This document shows positions 1 to 9,737 of a DNA stretch of 64,000 bases, in pieces. Position 1 is the stretch's first letter. Each line of letters begins with the position of its first letter. This DNA comes from Patiriisocius sp047731265 (lineage in GTDB: Bacteria; Bacteroidota; Bacteroidia; Flavobacteriales; Flavobacteriaceae): positions 2,170,001-2,234,000 of the forward strand of contig NZ_CP159835.1 in assembly GCF_047731265.1 (NCBI RefSeq), read 5' to 3'. The notes below the pieces were generated by a model. That model did not search any database and had not been told where the DNA came from. It saw nothing but the letters and a program-made list of their open reading frames with translations. Position numbers and translations under genes: made by a program.

Positions 1-1569
1 CCAAGCTATGCTGAAATAGTCGTCGTCAAAGATGGAGACATTGCTTTTGTGGGTGATGCTTCTAAAGTAGCTGTCTGGGAAGATTTCAATCCTAAAAAAA
101 CAGATTCAAAGGGGAAGACCCTCTTACCTGGTTTTATTGATGGGCATGCACTTTTTGCGAGCTTTTCTGCCCAAGCTATTGGTGCTCAAATCTTACCGCC
201 GCCAGATGCTGGAGCAAAAAACATACCTGCACTCATAGCGATTCTTAAAGAATGGAATACACCTAAAAATAGAGCACTTACAGGCTGGGTTTTTGGATCA
301 GGTTTTGATGATTCTGTTTTAGAATAAAAATGGTTTTTAACTAAGGAGGATTTAGATAAAGTGACTATGGAATTCCCTATTATGATTATCCATATCTCAG
401 GTCATTTCGCATCCTTAAACTCAAAAGGATTAGAAATGATGAGCACTACACCCGAAACTAAAGATCCAGATGGTGGTATCATTAGACGCGTGCCCAATAG
501 TCAAGAACCAAACAGTGTATTAGAAGAATTCGCCGCTATTCCCTATTACTCAAAAGCACTCACACCAGCTTCAGAAGAAGCACTTTTATAATTTATGACT
601 GCAGGCCAAGAAATGGCTTTGTCTTTTGGCTATACCACAGCGCAAGAAGGACGCGCCATGGAACAACACGATATGCTAGCAACATTTGCTGAAAAGGATT
701 TTTGGAAATTAGATATTGTATCGTATATAGATTATGTCTAGGCACAACATATGGAAAGCAAATGGTACAAGAAAGAGTATGAAAATCGCTATCGCTTAGC
801 AGGTCTTAAATTAACTTTATATGGATCACCACAAGGAAGAACTGCTTGGAGAACAAAACCATATTTACTAGCGCCACACGGGGCAGTTGACAGATATGTT
901 GGCTACCCTGCAATATCTCGGGAAAAAGATGTTTTAGCGATATATGAAAAAGCATTTAAAAATGATTGGCAAGTTCTTACCTGCGCAAATGGTGATGCTG
1001 CTTTGAATCAAATGATTCGAACCATATCTAAAGCAGCTAAAAAATATGGAAACGACGATAGGAGAAATCTATTAATTCATGGTCAATATGTGAGAGATGA
1101 ACAACTAGACTCTTTTAAAGATTTAGATGTTATCGCTTCATTATTCTCGCTACCTACTTTTTACTGGGGTGACTGGCACAAAGAGATTATTGGGGACTCA
1201 TTAGGCAACAGAATTAGTCCCGCAAGAACGGTGCTAAACAAAGGTTTGAAGGTCACAATACATACAGATGCTCCTGTGGCATTGCCCAATTTAATGCGTG
1301 CGGTTTGGACGGCAGTCAGCAGAATATCGCGATCAGGAAATGTCATTGGCGAAGGTGAAAAACTAAGCTCCTACGAAGCATTAAAATCCATTACAGATTG
1401 GAGTGCTTATCAGCATTTTGAGTTGGATACTAAAGGTACGTTAGCACCCGGGAAATTGGCAGATTTGGTTATTCTAGATAAGAATCCATTAAAAGTGCCG
1501 GTTGACGAAATTAAGGACATTCAAGTTCTAGAGACTATCAAAGAAGGGGTTGCTATTTTTAAGAGGTGA
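1..1569 (+). pseudogene. Amidohydrolase family 3 (YtcJ-like) pseudogene, 5' end outside window
   Basis: One reading frame runs from base 1 to 1569 and is cut by three in-frame stops, TAA at 325-327, TAA at 589-591 and TAG at 739-741, with no frame change. The conceptual protein reads as a secreted or cytoplasmic metal-dependent amidohydrolase: LLPGFIDGHALF near the start, an ISGH segment, an HTDAPVALPN segment, and the typical C-terminal GTLAPGKLADLVILD. The metal-binding HxH after PGFID is HAL, so the second His is also lost. The three stops fit single substitutions from Glu or Gln codons. The gene is dead; the fragments should not be annotated as separate proteins. No neighbour suggests its former substrate. 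Confidence 0.9.
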
Positions 1570-1918
1570 TTGTATATTCTGATATATGGCTCCACATTCG
1601 TTAGTTTAGTTAATTACAGCAATGAAAAGAGATTTCTACGTGTTCTATCAAACATTCTAAAGAAATAGAACTTCTAATTTGATTAGGAGATGGGTTTCTT
1701 ATTAAACCATAAAAGGCAGAGACACGGCTTCAACTTCAATGGGCAAATGGTACTTATGACGAGGAATAAAAACGCTTGGGAAGACTTTTTTTTGAGTATA
1801 AATGTCGCTTCAATTTCTACTAAATCACTTATTTTCAAATTTTAACATCTATAAAGCAATGTAAATGAGTGTCTTAATAAATATTTCACTTTCTTATTTT
1901 AATTTAATCTAAATAAGC
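1570..1918. other. Intergenic region with a weak coding-like remnant
   Basis: AT-rich spacer with no intact gene. On the - strand, 1702-1806 reads as about 34 codons that look protein-like (VFPSVFIPRHKYHLPIEVEA) and end in two consecutive stops; a second - strand frame just upstream continues the same character. This may be the tail of a decayed gene, but I cannot assign a family. Confidence 0.4.
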
Positions 1919-1949
1919 TTGCCAGAACTAAAATCAGCTAGTATTTTTG
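1919..1949 (+). promoter_or_regulatory. Bacteroidota promoter of the imelysin/TonB operon
   Basis: TTG at 1919-1921, a 20-nt spacer and TATTTTTG at 1942-1949 match the -33/-7 consensus TTG-N17/23-TAnnTTTG. It lies about 45 nt before the ATG at 1995. The TTG inside the -7 box is the apparent upstream start of the longer reading frame, which is why the ATG is preferred. Confidence 0.75.
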
Positions 1950-1994
1950 CATCTTAAAAATAAACTATTCATAATAAATCTAAATAAGAAAACA

Positions 1995-3224
1995 ATGATT
2001 CTCTTAAAAAATAAAACAGTTTTACTCTCCATTTCTTTACTAACGCTTTTTGGCTCTTGTTCTGATGATGACGATACCGTTGTAGTTGCAATAGAAAATA
2101 CTGTAGAGGTCCCTGCAAATTATTCTTTTTCAAGAAATGGTGAATCTACTGTTTCGTTTTCAGGTCAAACAACTCGCATACAGATGGCAGAAGAAATGAT
2201 AACTGCCTTTTTTGAGCCAACCAACACTGTTGAATCCCTAAACGCAATGTATGCTCACGAGGAAGGTGCTGCAAATTTTTCTAATAATGCACTTAACAGT
2301 TCGAATAAAAATATCAAAAGTAAAGTAGCAACTTCTATTGATTTCTTTGCTGCAAATGCTGCGGAATCTGCTCAAATAAAGCAAGATTTTGAAACTTTTA
2401 TCGCTGGTCAAGTTAATGAAGTGTTTCCTGCTTGGGAAACATTAGCAACCCCAGGCGTGCCAGGACAAATTGCTGAAGGTAGTACGCCTCGCTACGTCAA
2501 TGCAAAAGGATTAGAATATGATCAAGCATTTGTAAAAGGATTGATGGGTGCTTTGATGACAGACCAAATGTTAAACAACTATTTAAGCACTGCCGTCTTA
2601 GATGCAGGACAAAATATTGAAAATAATAATAGCGATACTACAGAAGAGGGAAAGCCTTATACTACCATGGAACACAAATGGGATGAAGGTTATGGTTATC
2701 TTTTTGGAAATGCACCAAATGCTGCGAATCCACTAGAAACTATAGGTGATGATGATAATTATTTAAACAAGTATTTAGGACGCCAAGAAGGAGATCCCGA
2801 TTTTGCGGGGGCTTCTCAGAGAGTATTTAATGCTTTTGCATTAGGTCGTGCTGCAATTGTGGCAAAAAATTATGAGTTAAGAAACACGCAAGTTGAAATC
2901 ATTCGTAAAGAAATTTCTGAAATGATAGGGATTAGAGCGGTGTACTATTTGCAAATTGCAAAAATAGGATTTACCAGTGGTGAAATAGGAGCAGCGCTTC
3001 ACGATCTTTCAGAAGGATATGGTTTTGTTTACAGCCTTCAATTTAGTCGAAACCCTGAAACAAATCAACCTAATTTTTCTACAGCGGAAGTTAATTCTTA
3101 TTTGGCAACAATGCTTGAAACATCTCCAAATGGTTTATGGGACATTCCTTTTGAAACACTAGATGAGCTCTCTAATACGATAGCGGCAAGGTTCGATTTT
3201 ACAGTAGCAGAAGCAAATAATTAA
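1995..3224 (+). CDS. DUF4856-type surface lipoprotein
   Basis: A 409-residue lipoprotein. Residues 1-22 form a signal peptide ending in FGSC, and the acylated Cys22 is followed by SDDDD, which matches the lipoprotein export signal described for Bacteroidota, so surface exposure is likely. The body (VPANYSFSRNGESTVSFSGQ and following) resembles the DUF4856 family, whose biochemical role is unknown. The longest frame starts at a TTG at 1947 that belongs to the promoter, so the ATG at 1995 is chosen. It is followed after 23 nt by an imelysin gene, then HTTM and TonB-receptor genes, a set usually found together and linked by inference to iron or metal uptake. Confidence 0.8.
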   Translation: MILLKNKTVLLSISLLTLFGSCSDDDDTVVVAIENTVEVPANYSFSRNGESTVSFSGQTTRIQMAEEMITAFFEPTNTVESLNAMYAHEEGAANFSNNALNSSNKNIKSKVATSIDFFAANAAESAQIKQDFETFIAGQVNEVFPAWETLATPGVPGQIAEGSTPRYVNAKGLEYDQAFVKGLMGALMTDQMLNNYLSTAVLDAGQNIENNNSDTTEEGKPYTTMEHKWDEGYGYLFGNAPNAANPLETIGDDDNYLNKYLGRQEGDPDFAGASQRVFNAFALGRAAIVAKNYELRNTQVEIIRKEISEMIGIRAVYYLQIAKIGFTSGEIGAALHDLSEGYGFVYSLQFSRNPETNQPNFSTAEVNSYLATMLETSPNGLWDIPFETLDELSNTIAARFDFTVAEANN

Positions 3225-3247
3225 TTCCCTGAAAAAGATAGTCCATT

Positions 3248-4381
3248 ATGAAAATGAAAAATTATATACAAATAACAGCAGTAGCTTTATGTACTTTGTT
3301 TATGTACGCCTGTTCTGAAGATGATGCTGAACCTTTAAATATAGAGACAGGCATATCTTTTGATCGTGCTGCGATACTTTTAAACTGGAGTGATAATATT
3401 ATCATCCCATCTTTTACAAATTTTGAAACAGAAACAAACGCACTTGAAGTAGCCACACAAGTGTTTGTAGATAATCCAACCAACGAAACGTTGGAGGTGC
3501 TTCAGGCCAGTTGGTTTACCGCTTATCTGGGTTTTCAAAATGTGTCTATTTTTGAAATTGGTAGAGCTGAAGAGATTAGCTATCGAAATAGGTTAAACGC
3601 ATATCCTACAAGTGTTTCAAAAATCAATAATTTTATTGAAAATGGAAATGTCAATTTAGATTTACCCTCTTCGTTTGATGCACAAGGATTTCCTGCTTTA
3701 GATTATCTTTTATATGGTTTAGCTCAAACCAATGAAGAAACATTAGCTTTTTACACAACAAATACAAATGCCGTAGCTTATAAAACGTTATTAACTGCGG
3801 TATCACAATCAATTCAATCTCTAACACAGCAGGTTCTTGCCAGTTGGACAGGGGGTTTTAGAGAATCATTTGTAGCTAATACAGCCTCTTCTGTAAATGG
3901 ATCTGTAGATAAAGTAACTAATGACTTTATTTTTTATTATGAAAAAGCGCTTCGTGCAGCAAAGGTAGGGATCCCAGCAGGTATCTTTTCAAACGATCCT
4001 TTGCCACAAAATGTGGAAGCCCTTTATAAAGGTGACATATCTAAAGAGCTTTTAATGGCTTCCATCAAAACAACACAAGACTTTTTCAATGGAAAGCATT
4101 TTAATAGCAGTACTATAGGAGCAGGATATAAAGACTATTTAGATTTCTTGAATACTATTAAGGATGGAGAAGATTTAAGTGTTTTGATTAATGGGCAGTT
4201 CAATGTGGCTATGGAAGAGGCGATTACCCTGAATGATAATTTTGTTGTCCAAATTGAAAACGATAATAGTAAATTGTTAGAAGCTTATAACGAATTGCAA
4301 CGTAATGTGGTATTTATCAAGGTCGATATGCTGCAAGCACTAAGCATTGATGTAGATTATGTAGACGCTGACGGTGACTAA
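3248..4381 (+). CDS. Imelysin-family (peptidase M75-like) lipoprotein
   Basis: A 377-residue lipoprotein with signal peptide to Cys22 (FMYAC) followed by SEDD, an export-signal-like acidic run. The mature part has imelysin features: LLNWSDNIIIPSFTNF, FEIGRAEEISYRNRLNAYPT and GFPALDYLLYGL. Imelysins are helical surface or periplasmic proteins related to EfeO and iron-regulated protein A; most are thought to bind metal rather than cleave peptides. This copy belongs to the same subfamily as the dead copy at 8653-9737, including the acidic C-terminus ending in DADGD. Its stop overlaps the start of the next gene by one base (TAATG), implying translational coupling. Confidence 0.88.
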   Translation: MKMKNYIQITAVALCTLFMYACSEDDAEPLNIETGISFDRAAILLNWSDNIIIPSFTNFETETNALEVATQVFVDNPTNETLEVLQASWFTAYLGFQNVSIFEIGRAEEISYRNRLNAYPTSVSKINNFIENGNVNLDLPSSFDAQGFPALDYLLYGLAQTNEETLAFYTTNTNAVAYKTLLTAVSQSIQSLTQQVLASWTGGFRESFVANTASSVNGSVDKVTNDFIFYYEKALRAAKVGIPAGIFSNDPLPQNVEALYKGDISKELLMASIKTTQDFFNGKHFNSSTIGAGYKDYLDFLNTIKDGEDLSVLINGQFNVAMEEAITLNDNFVVQIENDNSKLLEAYNELQRNVVFIKVDMLQALSIDVDYVDADGD

Positions 4382-5745
4382 TGAGCAACACTTTTCTTAC
4401 ATATTGTAATAAACAAGTAGAGGCCGCCCCTTTGGCGGTCTTTCGTATTTTATTTGGTCTAATGATGCTTTTTAGTGTCATTAGGTTTTGGTCCTATGGG
4501 TGGATTGATCAATTGTATATCCAGCCTTCCTTTTCTTTTAGTTATTACGGTTTTGAATGGGCACAGCCTTTAGGTATTTATACCTATGGGCTGTTTGCAG
4601 TTTGTGGGATTTCCGCTTTATGCGTGGCCTTGGGTTATAAATATAGATTGGCCATTGTTATCTTTTTTTTAAGCTTTACTTATATTGAGTTGATGGATAA
4701 AACCACGTATCTCAACCATTATTACTTTGTGAGTTGTGTGAGTTTTATGATGATTTTTTTGCCGGCACATCGCTATTTTTCCGTGGATGGGTATAAGAAT
4801 AAAAAATTATCTTCATTTACAATTCCACAATGGACCATTAGTAGTTTAAAAGTGATGCTTGGTATTGTCTATTTTTATGCGGGTTTAGCAAAACTCAATA
4901 GCGATTGGTTAGTAGAGGCAATGCCCCTCAAAATATGGTTACCCTCAAAGTATGATATTCCATTGATAGGCGATCTAATGCAACAGGAATGGTTGCATTA
5001 CGCCTTTAGTTATGGAGGCGCTGGTTATGATTTACTAATTCCATTTTTATTGCTCTATAAACGCACGCGCTGGTTTGCATTTGCCTTAGTGGTTGTGTTT
5101 CATGTGTTAACAAGAGTGCTGTTTCCCATCGGTATTTTTCCTTATGTAATGATTGTAAGTGCACTCATCTTTTTTGAGGCGTCTTTACATCATAAAATAC
5201 TTGCTTTTATTAGTCGTTTGTTTAGAATTTCAAAATCAAAAATGGATGGTCTGGCTACCGTTTCAAAAAGCGAAACTATTTCAAATATTAGTCCTGTTAT
5301 TATAGCTGTTTTTTTAAGCATCCAATTACTTTTGCCTTGGCGTTATTTAGGTTATCCTGGAGAGTTGTTTTGGACTGAAGAAGGCTATCGATTTTCCTGG
5401 CGCGTTATGTTAATGGAAAAAGCAGGGTATGCTCAGTTTACATTAAAAGATGCTGTGTCTGGAAAGCAATTCGCCATAAACAATAGCGATTTTTTAACGC
5501 CTTTTCAGGAAAAACAAATGAGTGCCCAACCAGATTTTATATTGGAATATGCACATTTCTTAGGAAATCATTTTGAAGCACAAGGGCATCAAAATATTGC
5601 GGTATTTGTAGAAAGTTATGTGGCATTGAACGGTAGATTGAGTCAACGGTATGTAGATCCTAAGATAGATTTAATGCAAGTAACCGATAGTTTTGCCCCT
5701 AAGGATTGGTTGCTTCCATTTGGAGATGTAATAAAAGGATTTTAA
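4381..5745 (+). CDS. HTTM domain membrane protein
   Basis: A 454-residue polytopic inner-membrane protein. The first roughly 270 residues hold several hydrophobic segments with motifs of the HTTM (horizontally transferred transmembrane) domain, related to vitamin K-dependent gamma-carboxylase: an N-terminal PLAVFRILFGLMM, YLNHYYFV, and KVMLGIVYFYAGLAKLNSDW. A further membrane segment near residue 310 leads into a soluble C-terminal part. The ATG shares one base with the imelysin stop. In Flavobacteriaceae, HTTM proteins commonly sit between imelysin and TonB-receptor genes; a role in metal uptake or in modifying a partner lipoprotein is inference only. Confidence 0.85.
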   Translation: MSNTFLTYCNKQVEAAPLAVFRILFGLMMLFSVIRFWSYGWIDQLYIQPSFSFSYYGFEWAQPLGIYTYGLFAVCGISALCVALGYKYRLAIVIFFLSFTYIELMDKTTYLNHYYFVSCVSFMMIFLPAHRYFSVDGYKNKKLSSFTIPQWTISSLKVMLGIVYFYAGLAKLNSDWLVEAMPLKIWLPSKYDIPLIGDLMQQEWLHYAFSYGGAGYDLLIPFLLLYKRTRWFAFALVVVFHVLTRVLFPIGIFPYVMIVSALIFFEASLHHKILAFISRLFRISKSKMDGLATVSKSETISNISPVIIAVFLSIQLLLPWRYLGYPGELFWTEEGYRFSWRVMLMEKAGYAQFTLKDAVSGKQFAINNSDFLTPFQEKQMSAQPDFILEYAHFLGNHFEAQGHQNIAVFVESYVALNGRLSQRYVDPKIDLMQVTDSFAPKDWLLPFGDVIKGF

Positions 5746-5760
5746 TTAACATCTCGCTAA

Positions 5761-5813
5761 CCCACCTCAAAGGGTGGATTCTCTCCTCCGCTTTGAAGGG
5801 GATGCTGGAAGGG
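5761..5813. repeat. GC-richer inverted-repeat (REP-like) element
   Basis: A G/C-rich patch in an AT-rich gap: CCACC and GGTGG (62-66 and 73-77 of the 5700s) form a small hairpin, and CCTCAAAG is mirrored imperfectly by CTTTGAAGG. It resembles dispersed intergenic repeats of flavobacteria, but no second copy is present in this window. Confidence 0.4.
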
Positions 5814-5848
5814 GATGTTGAACGTTTAATTAAAACAAAAACACGTTA

Positions 5849-8278
5849 GTGAATATTTTTAAAATACTGTTTTTTTTATTTCTAAGCATTTCTGCGTTAG
5901 CGCAATATACAGTGTCAGGCACCATAGTTTCAGAGATAGATCAATCGCTTATTCAAGGAGCTGAGGTGTATAACGTAACCTTAGGAACTTCAGTAAAAAC
6001 AAACAATCAAGGTGTTTATGTTTTTGAAAATATTCCTACCGGCACCTATGATTTTGCTGCTTTTGGTTTTGCTTACGATGTGTTTGAAATGTCAAAGGAA
6101 ATTGCAGCAAACACGACACTTAATTTTAATTTGCAACCCTTAGGAGAGTCTTTAAGTGAAGTACTGATTATTACACGAAAAGAAAAAATATTTGCCTTAA
6201 AACAATTAAAAGACGTAGAAGGGACTGCCATATATGCGGGTAAAAAAAGTGAAGTTGTAGTAATGGATAATCTTATCGTAAATCTTGCGAGTGGTAACGC
6301 ACGTCAAATATATGCGCAGGTGGTTGGTCTTAATATTTATGAAAATAATGACGCTGGATTGCAGCTCAATATAGGGGCACGCGGATTGAATCCTAATAGG
6401 ACAGCCAATTTTAATACCCGTCAAAATGGATATGATATTAGCGCAGACGTGCTGGGTTATCCAGAAAGTTACTACACGCCACCTGCAGAGGCGATTGACG
6501 AAATCCAAGTAGTGCGTGGTGCAGCTTCATTGCAATTTGGTACGCAGTTTGGTGGGCTCATTAATTTTAAATTGAAACAACCCAATCCCAGTAAAAAAAT
6601 AGAATGGATTTCTAGGCAGTCTTTAGGGAGTTATGATTTGTTTACTAGTTTCAATAGTGTAAGTGGAACCGCAGGTAAACTCAGCTATTATGCCTACGGT
6701 AACTATAAAAACGGAAATGACTTTAGACCCAATTCCCAATTTGAATCTTTTCAGGGTTTTGCTCATGTGGGGTATCAAGTTTCAGAAAAAACCAAGGCAG
6801 TATTTGAATTTTCATACTTAAATTATTTAGCCCAGCAAGCAGGTGGTTTGACTGACTCCCAGTTTGAAGAAGATCCTACCTTTAGTAACAGAACACGCAA
6901 TTGGTTTAAGGTAGACTGGAAATTGTATGCATTAAAACTCACACATGATTTTTCAATAAAAAGTAAAATTAGCTTGAATATTTTTGCTTTAGACGCTTCT
7001 AGAAAATCGGTTGGTTTTAGAGAAAACAGGGTGTCTCAACCAGACAATCTTGAGGAACCTAGAGAGCTTATCGTAGGCGCTTTTAAGAATTGGGGTGCTG
7101 AGGGTAGATTTCTAAGCGAATACACTTTCTTTGATATGCAAACCACAGCACTTTTGGGAGCTAAATTTTATCAGTCTAACAATGTGTCTGAACAAGGTCC
7201 TGGAACAAATAATAGTGATGCCGATTTTAATTTTGCTTTAGATGAATTCCCTAATTACAGACGTCAAAATAAATACACCTTTCCTAACACCAACGTCGCT
7301 TTATTTGGTGAGCAAATTTTTAATATTTCGGAAGTCCTAAAGGTAACACCAGGAGCACGATTTGAATATATTAAAACCAATGCTGACGGATTTTTTAAAC
7401 AAATTAATTTTGATAATGCAGGCAATCCTATTTTAAATGAAACGATTGAAGAAGACAGAAATTTTGAACGCAATTTTTTATTACTTGGAGTAGGAATTAG
7501 TTATGATGCAACCAAAAGCATAGAGTTTTACGGAAATGTGAGTCAAAATTATCGCTCTGTAACCTTTGATGATATTAGGATTGTCAATCCTTCCATTGTG
7601 ATAGATGAAAATATTAAGGATGAAAATGGATACACTTTTGACTTAGGCGCTAGAGGTAGTTTTAAAAGGTTGTTAAAGTATGACATGGGTGTCTTTTTGT
7701 TGCGCTATAATGACCGTTTAGGAGTTGTAAATAGAGCAGGAAATTTCGGAGGAGTAGAACAATTTAGAAGCAATATAGGAGATGCATTAAGTTATGGAAT
7801 AGAGTCATTTATTGATTGGAATATCAACGAAACTTTTTTTAAAAAGGATGATTACAAACTCAATGTCTTTTCTAACTTATCCATTACTGAAAGTGAATAT
7901 ATTTCTTCAGAGTTTAATAATGTGAAAGGTAATAAAGTAGAATTTATTCCATTTGTAAATTTCAAAACTGGGATGGGCTTTGGGTATAAAAACCTTTTAG
8001 GAAGTCTCCAGTACACCTATTTAAGTGAGCAGTTTACAGATGCTTCAAATGCTGCAAGAGATTTTACTAGCCCAAGCGGTATTGTGGGTGAAATACCTTC
8101 CTACGGAATTCTAGACGCATCTTTTCAGTATACCTACAAGCGGTTTACATTAGAGACTGGCATTAACAATTTGTTAGACAATAGTTATTTTACAAGACGT
8201 GCAACAGGCTATCCAGGCCCCGGTATTATACCTAGCCAGCCTAGAACGTTTTATGGGTTGTTGCAAATAAAACTTTAA
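5849..8278 (+). CDS. TonB-dependent receptor, FecA-like
   Basis: An 809-residue outer-membrane receptor. The GTG at 5849 starts a clear signal peptide (residues 1-18, ending ALA before QYTVSG). A carboxypeptidase-regulatory-like domain (about 20-105) precedes a plug domain (about 115-235; DEIQVVRGAASLQFGTQFGG) and a beta-barrel to the C-terminus. Overall character is closest to receptors for ferric citrate or other ferric chelates. It follows the HTTM gene after 103 nt and ends the + strand operon, so the likely job is uptake of an iron complex with the imelysin lipoprotein. The substrate cannot be read from the sequence. Confidence 0.88.
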   Translation: MNIFKILFFLFLSISALAQYTVSGTIVSEIDQSLIQGAEVYNVTLGTSVKTNNQGVYVFENIPTGTYDFAAFGFAYDVFEMSKEIAANTTLNFNLQPLGESLSEVLIITRKEKIFALKQLKDVEGTAIYAGKKSEVVVMDNLIVNLASGNARQIYAQVVGLNIYENNDAGLQLNIGARGLNPNRTANFNTRQNGYDISADVLGYPESYYTPPAEAIDEIQVVRGAASLQFGTQFGGLINFKLKQPNPSKKIEWISRQSLGSYDLFTSFNSVSGTAGKLSYYAYGNYKNGNDFRPNSQFESFQGFAHVGYQVSEKTKAVFEFSYLNYLAQQAGGLTDSQFEEDPTFSNRTRNWFKVDWKLYALKLTHDFSIKSKISLNIFALDASRKSVGFRENRVSQPDNLEEPRELIVGAFKNWGAEGRFLSEYTFFDMQTTALLGAKFYQSNNVSEQGPGTNNSDADFNFALDEFPNYRRQNKYTFPNTNVALFGEQIFNISEVLKVTPGARFEYIKTNADGFFKQINFDNAGNPILNETIEEDRNFERNFLLLGVGISYDATKSIEFYGNVSQNYRSVTFDDIRIVNPSIVIDENIKDENGYTFDLGARGSFKRLLKYDMGVFLLRYNDRLGVVNRAGNFGGVEQFRSNIGDALSYGIESFIDWNINETFFKKDDYKLNVFSNLSITESEYISSEFNNVKGNKVEFIPFVNFKTGMGFGYKNLLGSLQYTYLSEQFTDASNAARDFTSPSGIVGEIPSYGILDASFQYTYKRFTLETGINNLLDNSYFTRRATGYPGPGIIPSQPRTFYGLLQIKL

Positions 8279-8349
8279 AGCTAATTATTTAGACTCTTTA
8301 TTATTTCGGCTAACTCTAAAGTGAATAATGTTCCTTGAACTAAATCCTT

Positions 8350-8634
8350 TCATGGTATTAGTTCTTTAAAGCTCATAGCAAAACTCACCTGTGGCTCGGA
8401 TGTTTTTAACAATATAGATTTACATTCTCCCTTTAATTTGCAATCACGACAAGATTTATTTTTTGTGAGTGCGCTTGTTATGTTTTTACTGAAAACAACT
8501 ACTTCTTTATGGTTTAAATTGAGTCCAGTATTCCTAAAAACTAGCTGCACCTTTTTAGAGAGCATAACATTGTCTTTTTGCCAGAAAAGGGCGATACCAT
8601 AATCGTTCGAGTAGATAATATGTACATTAGTCAT
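8350..8634 (-). CDS. Small conserved protein with Cys cluster
   Basis: A 94-residue cytoplasmic-looking protein. Its C-terminal half has CRDCKLKGEC, three cysteines in a CxxC-x5-C arrangement that could bind a metal. No signal peptide or membrane segment. It lies 18 nt downstream of the dead imelysin gene on the same strand and is the only gene of that operon still open. I recognise it only as a hypothetical protein of the kind seen beside imelysin loci. Its survival next to three pseudogenes suggests either a separate function or chance. Confidence 0.65.
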   Translation of the reverse strand: MTNVHIIYSNDYGIALFWQKDNVMLSKKVQLVFRNTGLNLNHKEVVVFSKNITSALTKNKSCRDCKLKGECKSILLKTSEPQVSFAMSFKELIP

Positions 8635-8652
8635 GTCATATGTTTTTTATGT

Positions 8653-9737
8653 TTAATCACCATCATTATCATTAAATGTGATGATAATATTTGCAGCGCT
8701 CGCCAGATCGACTTTGCATAATGTAATTAACGTGGAGAGTTCGTTTCAAAAAGCGAGAATTGCTTCTGGATTTTCTGTTATACTATTTTCTAACGTTGAA
8801 GGTATCGCTAATAGGGCATTTTGTGCGTTTAAAAACGCTTCAGTAATACCATTTGCTCATTCATTATTTTGAAGTGTAATTCTTAAATAATCTTCAATTC
8901 TAAGGCTATTTTCAGCATTGAAATTTCCTGTATAAATATTTTTTAAAGCTTCTATATTGGCAGTTATAGCGTTTGTGGAAAGACGACTTTGGTAAGCTTC
9001 TAAAGATGAAATTTCTATGCTAGTTAAAGCTTCTTCATTTTTTGTATTTTTAATATATTCAAGATTTGCAATAAAGGCATTGATGATTCTATTTTGACTT
9101 CCATTTACGTTAGTTCCTAACTCTGGTTTAAAAAATGTTTCCAAGTTTTGCCAGATAAGTACCATATCTAAAGCGAGTGTTTCTATGTTTTGGGTGAGCG
9201 CTACTAGATATTGTTTTCTTCTTTCATTATTTGGACTAGTATTGAATGTTGTTAAAGTTGTAGCTTTATCTTGTTTAAATATTTTATCGAAGAATATCCT
9301 TTGCCCAAAGCACCAATACTGGCAATAAAATCTGTGTCAATTTCTACACTAGAGTTAATTGTATTTTCAATAATAGCAGTATTAATAGGCCATTGTTGTA
9401 TTGATGAATACATAAAACTCTCTTGAATACGGCCAATATTTAATGCTTCTAATTTTTTCCATTCTAAAAATGCTCGTGTCCACGCAATCTTAATTTCGTT
9501 TAATGAAGTTAGCGTTGGGTTATTATTAAAAGCTAATGTTTTTTCATTTAATAATTTTGAAAACATCTAGTGAGAGTCTACTTGCAGGATAATAAAATTA
9601 TCGTGAAGATTGGTGATTTGAAGTCGTCTCCCTTGTTCAATAATATTTTCAGGATTTTGACTGTCATCATTCCTGCAACTATTTAAAACAGTCCCAAAAA
9701 AAATAAAAAGGACGAATGTACTATTTTCATACATCAT
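8653..9737 (-). pseudogene. Imelysin-family lipoprotein pseudogene (second copy)
   Basis: Reading on the - strand from the ATG at 9735-9737: a lipoprotein signal ending LNSC then RNDD, followed by imelysin sequence (AWTRAFLEWKKLEALNIGRI, then MVLIWQNLETFFKPELGTNV) and a C-terminus ending TFNDNDGD at 8653. It is broken by TAG at 9567-9569, a frameshift near 9250-9290, TGA at 8857-8859 and TGA at 8746-8748. It is the same subfamily as the intact imelysin at 3248-4381. Its start overlaps the end of the di-heme oxidoreductase pseudogene. The + strand frame at 8678-8872 is only its shadow. Confidence 0.9.

Noticed and set aside
1..1569. Stop-codon reassignment or programmed read-through in the amidohydrolase
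   Set aside because: TAA and TAG end intact genes elsewhere in the window and the active-site motif is also lost.
5849..8278. SusC-type glycan receptor
   Set aside because: No SusD partner is adjacent, and the context of imelysin and HTTM genes fits metal uptake better.
8678..8872. A + strand gene of 64 residues
   Set aside because: It is the antisense of the decayed imelysin tail, which accounts for the whole interval.
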